The translations under genes and the position numbers were made by a program. Positions 36,643-47,962 of a DNA stretch of 64,000 nt are shown here, in pieces. The notes beneath the pieces are model-generated. The model made no database searches, was not told the DNA's origin, and saw only the letters and a list, made by a program, of their open reading frames with translations. Location of the stretch: assembly GCA_015956445.1 (NCBI GenBank), contig WIUZ02000008.1:992001-1056000 (forward strand), read 5' to 3'. Every line of letters begins with the position of its first letter. Position 1 is the first letter of the stretch. This DNA comes from Thelephora terrestris. Lineage: Eukaryota; Basidiomycota; Agaricomycetes; Thelephorales; Thelephoraceae.

Positions 36643-37250
36643 TCACACTGATTCGGCGGGCCCATCTGATGATCTGGTAAAAATTTGGTCATTCGTACGG
36701 CAAACCAAACACGCACCGTCACTGGCAGCTCCGGTATCGGGTGCTGTGATAGTGTTCGAAGGGACAATGGTGTTGGAAGACGTGTTGGAAGGCATGTTGG
36801 AAGACGTGTTGGAAGGCGTGTCGGAAGGCGTGGAAAGGGCGTGGATGGGAATACCGTGCGCGCGCATCCGGGACCTGATTTGGCCAATGCAGGAGTCCGC
36901 CAACGAGAGCAGGCGGCCCGCATTCTCTACCCGCTCTGAATATACTACAATATCTAATAGCGCCTGGGAAAGTAGTTGGCTGGCCTCGGTAGACTCGAGA
37001 GCTACTTTTTCGCGAAGGCGCCTTGCGTTGGTGAGAATCTGTTTTGCAGCTGCGACTTGCTCGGTTGAGGTGGGTGACAAAATCAAATTTCCTGAAGGCT
37101 GCCGAGTCCGAGTTAGCAAAAGTCTGAACGCTAAAAAAATAGCCATACCGGAATTTGAGCATCAAGGAGACGCAGTTGCTCAATAATGTGAGATAGGGTG
37201 AGTGATGTTGGGTGTGACATTGGGGCGGAAGTTGAGTTGTGGTCTTGCAT
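36643..37250 (-). CDS. 185-aa coiled-coil protein of the transposon
   Basis: Two exons (complement 36643-37098, 37149-37250), 558 nt, 185 aa, in frame. Starts MQDHNSTSAP. Residues ~35-115 are helical and coiled-coil-like (EQVAAAKQILTNARRLREKV). A low-complexity stretch of about six SNT/PSNT repeats follows, then a short Cys pair (CLVC). No recognised family. Head to head with the transposase gene across a 111-bp gap, so probably coexpressed with it and perhaps an accessory transposition factor. Confidence 0.65.
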
Positions 37251-37361
37251 CGGTCCCACGCTGGGACCAGACATTTCATGATCGTGATCTTCCACATCCC
37301 CTCCACGTCTCCATCAGTCCCCAGCCTCAAGGTCTCAACGCTCATCGCTCAACTTACCTCA
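37251..37361. promoter_or_regulatory. bidirectional promoter inside the transposon
   Basis: 111 bp separate the start codons of the 185-aa gene (minus) and the transposase (plus). The transposase side is CT-rich. Both genes must share this sequence for transcription start. Confidence 0.5.
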
Positions 37362-40300
37362 ATGGCTGGCTCAACAGCCAGCACATCTTTCACCCTCGAT
37401 GGCCAATGCCCTTCGTGCCTCAAGCGGTTCGAAAACGACAATTCCGTCCTGCGCCACATGAATAGCCAGAGGACTTCGTGTATGTCGTGGTTTGACTTCA
37501 TGGAATCCATCCCCCCCCCCATTCAGCGTGTCTCTTCTGACACTGGACCCAATCACACCTCACGCAACGACAATTCTTCTGGTTCTGACGAGCTCATGGA
37601 TGACGATGAGGCCATCAGCAATCCAACCGTCGCGCGTTACGAAGACGTCCATCCTAACATCCCTCAAGTTCTCGGGACCGGTGCAGGGTTCATCGACATC
37701 TTCAACTCCGACCGCCACGCAGAGAAGAGGAAGCAAAATCTATACCACCCGTTCTCCTCCAAGATGGAATGGGGCCTTGCCTCATGGTTGTCACGCTCTG
37801 GCCTCTCGATGAGAGCCATTGATGACTTTTTAGCATTACCAATTGTACGTACTACGAATAGTGCAGCTGGCCCCTTACTGATGAAACGTCAAGATCCAGC
37901 AACTTTCGCTTTCCTTCACAGCTGCGAAAACGCTCCGCAGCCGCATGGAAGACCTCCCGAAGGCGCCCACCTGGAAGATGCAGCCGGTCTCTCTGAACGG
38001 ATATAAAACGGCAAAACCGGTTGTTCTCTTCTATCGTGATCCGCTCGAGATCATTCAAACCCTCCTTCGGAACCCGATTTTCGAAGGGAAGTGGGCATTT
38101 ACCTCTCGACGAGTCTATCAGGATTCCGACCGACAGAACCGCCTCTACGGCGATTGGATGACAAGCGATGGGGCGTGGTCGGCACAAGTAAGTAATCTCT
38201 TTGTCCCTCTTCTCATGAAAACGAGCTAACCATACTCGCTAGTCCGCTCTCCCAGAAGGTGGAACCCTCCTCGGCATAACCCTCTCTTCTGACAAAACCA
38301 ACATTTCGATTGCAACTGGCGACCGGGTCGCGCACCCCCTCCTCCTCACGCTTGCGAACCTCTCTATGGGCGTTCGAATGAAGTCGACACATCACGCCCT
38401 CCCCCTGATCGCTCTACTCCCCTGTCCCAGATTCATCGGTCTCAAAAAGTCACTCCACGGCGTTATGGAAAATCGACTTGTTCATCACTGCCTTGATCTC
38501 GTCTCCGAACCATTGAAGCAGGCATCCGCGAACGGTGCTCTCATGTCTGATTCGCTCGGCCGCATTCGTTGCTGTTTCACCCCAATCATCGCGTACATCG
38601 TTGACACGCCCGAAGCAGCGGTCATTGCTGGCGTCGGGGGGAAAACTTCTCACCTAACCCTCGCATCATACAAAACGTTTGGGGATCATTTCCGTCACCC
38701 GACTCGCTTAGGATCTGTCACCCTTTCCCAAATCGGTTCCATCTCAAACGACGTTGATCCCTGGGACCTCGAGTTGTATGCCAAGGAGGCCCAGCAACGT
38801 TTCAGGCTCAACGGCGTCCATCTTCCCTTCTGGCGAAATTGGTCCCTGCCCGACGGTACGATCGCCGAACCGAGTCAGTTCCTGACTCCCGAACCTCTCC
38901 ACCATTGGCACAAGCAGTTTTGGGATCATGACGCCAAGTGGTCCATCCGTGCTGTTGGAAGCGAAGAAATCGACTTCCGTTTCTCTCTGTTGCAACCTTG
39001 TGTCGGCTTTCGACACTTCAAAGTCGGCATCTCCTCACTCAAACAGGTCACTGGCCGCGACCACCGCAACGTCCAACGTTACCTCATTCCGATTATTGCC
39101 GACGCCGCCCCAAAGGATTTTGTTCGCTGCATCAGAGCGCTCGCTGATTTTCGCTACCTCGCTCAGTCACGATCGATCGACAGTCGCACCATTGCAGAAA
39201 TATCCGACGCACTCCACATCTTCCATCAAAAAAAACAATCCATTCTCGACGCCGGAGCAAGGGTTGGAAAGGGAAACAAACCGATCGAGAACTTCTTCAT
39301 TCCCAAGCTTGAATTCTTCCACAGTGTTGTCATGAGCATCAAGTGGTCCGGAGCCCCCATCCAGTGGTCTGCTGACCCAACAGAGCGCGCCCATATCGAT
39401 GTCATCAAGATCCCCTCCGAGAATACCAATAACGGCCAGTATGGCCCTCAAATCTGTCAATACCTTGATCGCGAAGAGAAGGGACGCCTCTTCGACCTCG
39501 CGACGGCCATCTGCGACGCTGGAGGTGATTTGGAATCCATTCTATATGGCTCAGCTGGCAACCAAGCCGATGATGGAAATGTGGAATTGGATGACGAGTT
39601 AAATGTGGGTTGGATCGAGGAGCTCGAAACCGTTGCCACTGCCTGTGGCCCATCTCGCAAGCAAGTTAACCTGTTCGCAATCGCTGACGCCTTGGTCACG
39701 CGCGTTATGTTGGAAGGATTCACAAGCATCCCACGACCACTGCGCACCTTCTCGACTCCCTGGGCCGCGTTCAACGTCAACCGAAAGCCGGACATCCCCC
39801 GGATCTCTATCAACGCTCTCGCCGAAATCTACAGACTGCCGGATCTTCGCCCAGCCCTCCTCGACTTCTCCCAGCGTCTCGGCAATCCCTCATCTCATCA
39901 CATCGGTGGACGACGAGGGACTCACACCGATACACAGCTTCCTTTCACCGACGTAATGGTGTGGTACTCACTTCGCATGCAGACATTTTCGGTGGACGAC
40001 GACTCGGTCACGCTTCCTCGACGCCTCAATGCGATACCTCCCTGTGACTCGTGGGCCCTTGGACGATATGACACCGCGCTATTTGTTCACGACGAAGCAA
40101 GTCCTGCACTTTCGCCGGACGTCGGGTTTGCTGGTAAGCTCATATGTATTACCTACCCACCGCAACCGTTGATTTCCTGTCCAGGATATGACATTGCCCA
40201 GATCCGACTCATCCTCCACCCGATCTGGAACCGGGAGATTTCCAACGCGCCGTCATACTTGGTGTACGCTCAAAGGTTTGATATCATCCCTCAACCCACC

Positions 40301-40567
40301 GCCGCCCCTCCTACTCGTTCCGCAATCCCTGATCCCATCACCGGCCTCTACATCGTCAAACGAGCGCTTCGCGCGGACAGGTCACGCATCGGTGACATCC
40401 TTCCCCTCACTCATTGCCGCATGCCCATCCAGCTCGTTCCCCGGTTCGGCACAGAGGCGGATGCCCGACTTACCAGTAGCAACAGCATGGAGTGGAGTAA
40501 GGAGTTCTTTCTAAACGCGTATTTCGATAAAGACATATTTCAGTATTTACGAAGCTCTCGTCCGTAG
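37362..40567 (+). CDS. Plavaka-type transposase
   Basis: Exons 37362-37844, 37894-38187, 38243-40133 and 40185-40567; 3051 nt, 1016 aa. The last intron (51 bp) is also open in frame. Residues ~12-35 form a C2H2-type finger (CPSCLKRFENDNSVLRH). The core matches the Plavaka family: HPFSSKMEWGLASWL, the SFTAAKTLRSRM helix, YRDPLEIIQTLLRNPIF, the HYAD-like region RRVYQDSDRQNRLYGDWMT, ISSDKT-like LSSDKTNISI, and ALLPCPRF. The catalytic core is expected to be an RNase H fold with acidic residues. Catalyses cut-and-paste transposition of the enclosing element. A run of ten C near 37511 lies in the coding region. An upstream in-frame ATG at 37277 is an alternative start. Looks intact. Confidence 0.85.
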
Positions 40568-40834
40568 TCGCCAATCATCATTTAGCCTGTAACTGCTTGA
40601 AATCCCACAATAAATCTGTTTTCGTGTCACTCTTGCCGCATTTAACTTTAATTTTTCAAAGACTCTACAGAACCACAGTAAATATAAAATTTCCATCCAG
40701 CAACCCAGCGCTCCAGCACCTCAGAATATGACCCCAGTATCACAGCCCCTCAGCAGTTTCGGGGACCGTGGCCAGATGCTGGAAATCACGCGCAGCGCCA
40801 CAGCCGTGACAGCGCGCGATCGGTTTTGCTGATG

Positions 40835-41114
40835 GAGAGGGTGGTGGGATTTGTCAGAGCCTGCGGTCTGCGAGGACTAGTAGTAGTAGGTTTCGATTCG
40901 ATTCAAACGCCGAGGCGACGTTCTGTCTTGTGAGGAAATTCTATTTACTACACGCCATTCGTAAGACAAAGACATGGTGATGAGAAATGTAAGGAATCTG
41001 ATGTGAGTAGTAAGGTACAAAGCACGAGTAATGCGCAGCATGGACAAGAAAAAATCAGACTATGTACAACATCGAAGAAAGCACGAAAAGGAAACGAAAC
41101 ACCAACAACCCAAG
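40835..41114. other. short spacer after the transposon
   Basis: Begins with the duplicated GAG. No gene. Probably the 3' untranslated flank of the minus-strand RasGEF gene that ends at 41115. Confidence 0.5.
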
Positions 41115-44100
41115 TTAATCGGCATACATAGCGTACACTCTATACAGTATATCTTCATCGAGAGCCTTTAACCTCAAGCACCTTTGGAATAACTTCTTGT
41201 CGATCGGGAATCGCAGCTTGCTCGCAAGGTGCTGGCCCGTCACCAGGCTTTTGATCACCCCAGCGATTCGTCTCTGCTTTTGGATGTTGATAAGAGGTTC
41301 AAGTTGCATCGAAGGGGGTAGAGGTGCGAGAGCGGCGAAAACTTCTGGGTGTGCGGGCGGCTCGAAGGCATTGGTTTCTGGATCAATGCAGACAGGTTCA
41401 TTCGGGGAAGTGGGGTCTATGAGATCCGGCAACTGGCAGTGGCGGTGCAGTTGAGAGAGGTATTGACCTAAGCCAAACAATGTGAGACCACGTAAACTCT
41501 CAACGCTACAGCAGCGCGTACCTAGGAAAGGAATACAGGTCGTGCGTGGCTGAATCTTTCCTTCCCCCTTCCCTTTACCCATCGGCGATGCATCCGCACC
41601 GATCGCAGAGGAGTCACGGGGATTTACGCTGATCGGCTCTGCTTCGATCGCCGCTTCCACTTCTTGACGGAGATACCTAAAGTCCCCAGCCGCGCCGGTA
41701 ACGAGCCTAAGGTCCCGATATACTCGCGCCTCGGAAGAGCCGAGCTTCTCCCAACGTTTGCCAACAGCTCGAGTAACCCAGCTACTTTGCAGACCGGCAA
41801 GCAGGGATATCAACGTGTTGAACGCCCCGCGTTCGTACAGTTTCTAAAGAACTTGCATTAGTCAAGGCAGTAGTGACCAAATGTGAACCGTACCCATGCA
41901 ACGCGGATGAACTTGGACACCAGGTTCAAGCGCTCATTCGGCAGAGTCATCACGATCTCGGAAGCGACGAACTTCGCGAACAGGTTAAATCTTCCCCTAA
42001 ATGCAACAAGCGCGCTCGTCTTCGCGGTGATCCTACCCTCAGCCTTGTACCTTGCCCGTTCCTTCAGGAACTGCGCCCAATCAAGGACGTTCGACTCTTC
42101 CACTGAGTTTCTCCAATCGTCGACCACGAGCTCCTCAAACTTGAGTCCGATGAACAGCTCCCGTTCGATGATCGCAAGGTGTTCAGCAAGCGGTCCGGCT
42201 CTAACCGTTAGGACGAACGACCGATAAGGTTTGTTCGGAGGCACGAAAGTAGTAGGATGTAGTGGTCTGATCCCCCCGCTCGCTGGACTTGGAAGTCCAG
42301 CGCCAGAGGGTGGGCACGGCCGAGAGGCGACGCGGCTCTGCAAGATTTCCATAGGGACAGCATCATCGAGCGCTTGGATGGAATCTGAGCCCATCTTCGG
42401 CGACCCAGGACCAGATCGTGTGGCGTCCACCGTAGCCTTCGAAGCGTGGGTCTGGGCCACGGGGGTCTCTACTTCCGGAGATAACCCTTCATTCGCGGAT
42501 GAAGATTGAGAAGCCCTCTTCGTATCCAATGACATTCTTTGTGATGGATTTTTCTCCGGAAGGTTTACAGGGAGTGACTTGACGACTCCAAACTCGTCCA
42601 CCTCGCTAGATCCTTCGTCCTCGTCAGAATCGTCCATCGGAAACCTTGGTTTCTCCTCTCCATACAACCCATTGACCATTCTCTCCCTGATAGACTTGAC
42701 CCACGTCTCGACCTTGCTCTGCTTCACCATCTGTTGCGTCTGATTGATCCTCCCCTCGAGCCTGTTCAAAGCCGCGTCCACGTCGCCAGCCTCTTCGTCA
42801 TCGGTCAGCGAATCGACGATGGCATTAACTTGCCACTGTTGGATACCGCGTCCCAGCCGCGGATGCTCCTCATCCTCCGCTCCGGAAGCGGTGGTGTATC
42901 TCCTATTCTCGGTATCATCCGTGGCGTTCGAGGAGGCGATTGAACTTGACACAGCAGAGATGACGCTCGTATGGGCCCCAGCAGCGCCGAAAGAAGAAAC
43001 ACTTTCAGGCCGGACGAACTGGAAATCCCTCCTCATCGGTAGTTTCTTCGGTAGTCTCCTCAACCCAGGTGGACCGCCGGGATCAGAAGGACCTGCACCG
43101 AGTTTCCCTGCATTAGAATCATCTTCGGACGAAGACATATCAGACAGATCTAGCTCATCGATTGAAACGACATCGATTTGCCAACGACCATCGGGGTCCT
43201 GTCCATTCTCCGGAATATCCCAGTAAGAGTCGTGTTGAAACCGATGCTGGTATCCGCCTTTCGTGAGACCACGACCGCTTGAAGGACCAGGGATGTTCGG
43301 TGGCGGCGGCGATGAAGCAGGGGAATCAGGTTGCGGGCCACTCAGCAAAGACTCGTGCGCTTGTCTCCTTGATTTCTCCGAATCGTAGGATTCCGGAGAA
43401 GCGGGTCTGGAATCTGGCCGGAGAGGGGTCTCCTCGTCTTCAGGGTGTGGGGTCGTATCCTCGTCACGATCTGGAGCATTTTCCTCCACGAGTAAGTTTG
43501 CCTCTGGCTCATCATCGTCATCGGAGACTTCCCGCACCTCTACCCAAACGTCGTCCGAGACGGGAGAAAAGGCATCCTGGACATCACTCAAGGGAACGAG
43601 CTTCGACTCTTCGTCCACGTTAGCTGGAGGGAGAACCTCAGCATCATCTTGGTCCTCGGGTTCCTCGGAAACAACGTCAAGCCTCTCGGAACCATCCCTA
43701 TCGCCTCCATTCGATGCGCTGGGTGAGACTGGAGTCGTCGAAGAAACACCGGTAATGATCCCTCCACCGTGCAAGCTTCCGATATCCTTCGCGCCGACCC
43801 CGGGCGTTCCAGGTAAAGAAATCGAGGGAGAGATCATGTTAGGGCTCGAAGGGTGGCTCGAGCTCCTAACGGAGCTAGAATGAACCGACGATGTGGTAGA
43901 CGACGCGTGCGACTGCTGGTCAATCATCTTGAGATATTGTTCCATCCCTCCCTTGACCATCAACAGATCACCGGTTACGTTGGGTTCGAGGTTGAACGGG
44001 GAAACATCAAGAGAATCTGCCTGAGCCACTTGCAATTGGGAGCTTCCGCCCGGACCAGGAGCACTCCGATGATTCAGAACGCGTTTCCACCTTCCAAGCC

Positions 44101-47100
44101 TTCCTATCGTATTCGCGAACGCCCGAGAGAGTGGTTTATGGTGGAATGGTAGTGTGGAGGGGCTGGGGACAAAGATCCCGTTGTGCGGTCGCAAGGTCGC
44201 TGACGAAGGCGAATTCACCAGGTCGGGTGGCTGGGTGTGAGAGAGGATGGCTAGGTGCAAAGGTTGTTGAAGGATGGCAGCGTCCGCAGCCGATGAGGGG
44301 GATATCCCGGGTCCCTTCCCGGTAGCGCCGAACGATTGAGGGTGGTTCACCGAAGCAGCCCCAGAATCAGGTAGGAAATCCAAATCCACGTCTGAGTCTC
44401 CGTCAGTACCGCCAGGTGGACCAGACTTGCGCGACTGCTGGTTTGTTGCTCGCCGACTAGTTGAGGTCCGTGATTGAGGGAGTCCGGAGGAACGGGGTTT
44501 AGATGTCTGAATATTAATGCAATCCTTCGCCACCTTCTTCAACTTCCTCACAATGTCCTGGTACCAGCGATGAGTGTCCGTTTCATTTTGGAGAGATCAC
44601 GAGGATGATAACGGCGCACCATGATATCCTTCTTCCCGTGCAGCGTCGGATCCTTCGCGAGCGTGTTCAGCCAATTCCCAAACAAGACCCTCAGTTCCCT
44701 GTTTGGCACGAAGTCGATCGCAAAGAAGGTCAACAACCAGTACCGAATTGCAATGAAGGTCCGGACTCGAACGATGCGTTTGACCATATCATTGTTATCC
44801 ATGGCATCCTTGACGGTGAGATTGTTCCCGAATCCGTTTCCAATGTCCGGGTTGGAAGAGAGACGATACGAGCTCCGAACTGACTCAGCGGCGGAGGGGG
44901 GAGCAGAGGCCGAAGATTCGAGAGCCCAATGGAACCGGCAGATCAGAAGGTGGCACAAGTCGACAGCACTAACGTAGGTCCGGTACGTAAGAAAGAAAAT
45001 GAGGAGCTCGTCATAATTTAACTCTGAGGTCAACTGAGCAATCCACCGCTCGATTGTGGCTGCGATCACCACCTTCCTCGGAGATTCTCCATTTGATGAA
45101 AGACCGAGATGGGATGAGGTGGAAGGTTGCACTCGGGATACGGGAGGTAACCCCTCCGCCTTTGAATTGGCCGGCCGAGTTGGCAGAGTATGGGTCGACG
45201 TAACGAGGCTGGCTGCAGATAGCGTCGTCAAGGAAGCAGTAGTCACTGTCAGTGCCTGTTGAGTTCCCGGTCCGGTAAGTGACATCGAACCTTTCTTCCC
45301 CTTCTTAGAGCTCAGCGTTTGGTCGTTGGAGCCTTGTGCGGTCATCGATCCGCGATTCGAGGCGCTCTCGGCGCCAGCTACAGAGCCTGTGAGCCTTGAT
45401 ACTCCACCGACACTCGCATTTACGTCCACACTGGTTCCATCTTCTTCGTTCGGGCCAAATCCATTCCAAACTTCCCCCCACATGACGAACCTCGGATCAT
45501 CCTTTGGTGCGGCGCTCAACTCGTTCCGAGCACTCAACCGGATCACCGTTGTTTCCGGGCACTCAGCATCTTCGGATAACTTGTCGAGCAGGGGTAAACC
45601 GCGATACAACTGGAGCACGTCAAACACTTGCGTGGAGTATCTCGAGTGCGAGGATGTTTCCAAGCTCGGCGACTGAGTCTCTTGCGAGAACGCTTGAACC
45701 GTGGTAGACATCGAAGAATTGCGCATATGAATCGGTAGGGTCTGCTTGGATGGAACCGGGGTAGATGGAGGAAAAGATGATCCAGGGCTAGAAGACCCAG
45801 AGGATTCGTATTCATCCGCAGCGGCGTTGACGATTGTGGGGTCCGCTTCTGCCTCGGATTCTAGGATCGGCTTCGAGGTTTTAACGGACAACCTTCTTCG
45901 CTCCTTCCCCTTCCCACCGATCGACTGTCGAGATATAGGGTCAGCTCTAGCCGTGAGACCCGATTCAAAACTTTGCATCTCGCGAATGACAGGCCCATCG
46001 TTGACCTTGAGGTGGTCGGTGTACCTGTAGCCCCTGACTTCGTCTGCATCCCACACCCCACCATTCCCCCCCATATCCAATCCCAAACTGCCCTGACCAT
46101 CCACGTCCAACTCCAGACACTTCCCGCTACCCCAACTCCTTTCCCTACCTCTACTCCTCTCTCTCATAACTGGTGGATCAAAATGTACGCCCCTGCCAAA
46201 TGGGTTCTTTATTCCAGAGCCCTGATGTGGTCTATAGCCACCCTGATTGTGGGAGCTTGAACTCGCAGCGCTCCCGGAGATGTTCACGTCGGGTTTCCAA
46301 CCGAGCCCTCCGTGCCCGGGGCCGTAGTTAGACGAGTCATCAAAAGAGCTAGTTTCCGAGAGGGTTTCTGCGTTCCACCCCATGATATCACTGAAAACGT
46401 CCCTTGTTGGTGGAGGGGGAAAGGATTTTTGGATTCTAGAGGAAATCGAGTCCATGCTGGCCAACCCATTGGTTACTGTCGTAACAGTTTCAGAATGATG
46501 GAGGGTCTGTCGAGGAATGTCCGCTCCTGTAACACTGTGCGCATGGGGTCTCCCGACAGCGTGATTGGAGATGGATGGGCCTTGCACAATCTGGGGAGGT
46601 GGATTTGATGGGACGGCTCCGATGTGTGGATTCTGGGCATTCGCCATTCCGAACATGTTCGACAGGGATCGTGCTTTCCTCAATCTACGATTTGGAAACG
46701 CGTTCGTGGAATCATTTCCCGATTGGGGGGAATGACCCAGTCCAGGGGGTATATTCGGCTGTTGATGCGGGTGCGAAGGAGGGATCGCGTTCGGTACCAG
46801 AGCCTTAGGTTGTGCGTTGATGTTGACGTGGGAGGACTTGAATATCGTCGGAGGGAGGAAGGTGTGCATGCTCATACGGGATCGGCGCTTGGTAGGACCA
46901 GAGGAGCTACTGGATTTAGTGGTACCAGTGCTTTGGGATGATCGAGGGGGCATGAATGCATCCTCACTGGAGAGTGCTGGCGGGGAGAGCTCCCGGTGTC
47001 TGTATTCTAAAAGTTAGAATTGAAACGGTTCGTGCGACATTGTCGAGATTGGTGGGATCATATCAAGAACTCACCCGACGCGGTACATCTGTTTCCCATG

Positions 47101-47916
47101 CTGATTAACAAAAGCAGTGATAGCGTAAGGGGATATGGCGTATGACCCCTTCGCCGGGCTTCCAACTCCAAGCCTCTCGTCGTACCGTTTCTTCAGCTCA
47201 CGCGCAGCTGCTCCCGATGAGGTCTCGACAAAGCTGCCGTCTCCTACAGTCAAAAGGCAAAGGGGATATGTCAGTAAATAGGCGCTCGGAGTCAGTAATT
47301 ACGCGAGTGGGGAAAGACAATAGTCGAGAATAGATGCCCGCCGGCTAGAAAGCCTCCGTGACCGTGTGTGAAAGCCACGTATTCGGAACCAAAAGGGCTA
47401 GGATCCGTGCACGTTGCAGATCTGAAAGACGCCGCAGGTGGGGAGCTCGCCTAGAGAACAACACGCGTGGTTTCCCTCCGTCTAACAGGGAAACGCGCAA
47501 GCAGGTCAAGGCTTTGCTTGACCGCCTCCAATATAGCAGGTTGTATGGAATAAAAAGAGCGCCAACTCACTTGCAATGGATATATCTGCGTTGGCAATTT
47601 CTGGAGGCAACTCATCGTCTGAGAGAACAAAACTCGACCGGGATTTGTTTGTCGAGGGGTTCGGGAGTGGTAAAAAAAGAGTACTGGTGGATTGTTCTGT
47701 GGGATTGAAGGAGGTGGAAGAGACCGAAGTGACTATGGATTCATCGCCACCAGAGGATTGACGATCTTCCATGGGGGGAGGAAGATCTTTGACTTTGTTT
47801 AAGGTCGTCGTGGCGGTCGTTGTTGTCGTTGGTGTCGTCGTTGTCATCTGTGGGAGAGGGATTGTGGAAGTCATTTGGTTGTCGTGGTCATCTTTGGCCT
47901 TGGTGGTTGTGGCCAT
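41115..47916 (-). CDS. RasGEF with split RasGEF_N and catalytic domains (Lte1-like)
   Basis: Six exons (complement): 41115-41467, 41522-41843, 41894-44557, 44620-46999, 47075-47243, 47571-47916; 6234 nt, 2077 aa, in frame. Conserved N-terminal motif YAITAFVNQHGKQMYRVG at ~150-172. RasGEF_N at ~810-965 (IERWIAQLTSELNYDELLIFF; VRTFIAIRYWLLTFFAIDF). A ~750-residue disordered linker, Ser/Pro/acid rich. Catalytic Cdc25-homology domain ~1725-2075 (IIERELFIGLKFEELVVDDW; RGRFNLFAKFV; ending YRVYAMYAD). The long linker between the two halves is the layout of yeast Lte1, a polarity and mitotic-exit factor; true exchange activity toward Ras is not certain. The first intron is 327 bp, long for this locus. 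N-terminal 115 aa are Thr/Ser-rich. Confidence 0.88.
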
Positions 47917-47962
47917 GGTTAGGTCAGCGGCAGTGATCGACTGAAGCCTAACAAGCACGACC
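47917..47962. promoter_or_regulatory. 46-bp divergent intergenic segment (RasGEF / AKR1)
   Basis: Only 46 bp lie between the two start codons. There is no room for separate promoters, so transcription start sites must overlap the opposite gene's leader or coding region. A further in-frame upstream ATG for the RasGEF at 47964 would even overlap the other start. Confidence 0.5.

Larger units (their letters stand above)
33949..40834 (+). mobile_element. 6.9-kb Plavaka-type (CACTA-like) DNA transposon, apparently complete
   Basis: Terminal inverted repeats: CATCAGCAAAACCGATCG at 33949-33966 and its exact reverse complement at 40817-40834. The match continues inward, after a 2-bp mismatch, with CGCTGT. 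Both ends are bordered by GAG (33946-33948, 40835-40837), consistent with a 3-bp target duplication as in CACTA elements. Inside are three genes: the transposase on the plus strand and two on the minus strand. The outer bases are CATCA rather than the usual CACTA/G. Intact ends and in-frame genes suggest a recent or active copy. Confidence 0.8.

Noticed and set aside
40134-40184. Reading the transposase through its last intron
   Set aside because: The 51-bp segment is open in frame, so read-through is possible, but clear GTAAGC and TGTCCAG signals favour splicing.
43000-46900. Numerous plus-strand frames opposite the RasGEF gene
   Set aside because: They are antisense shadows of a GC-rich coding region; no splice logic or family match.
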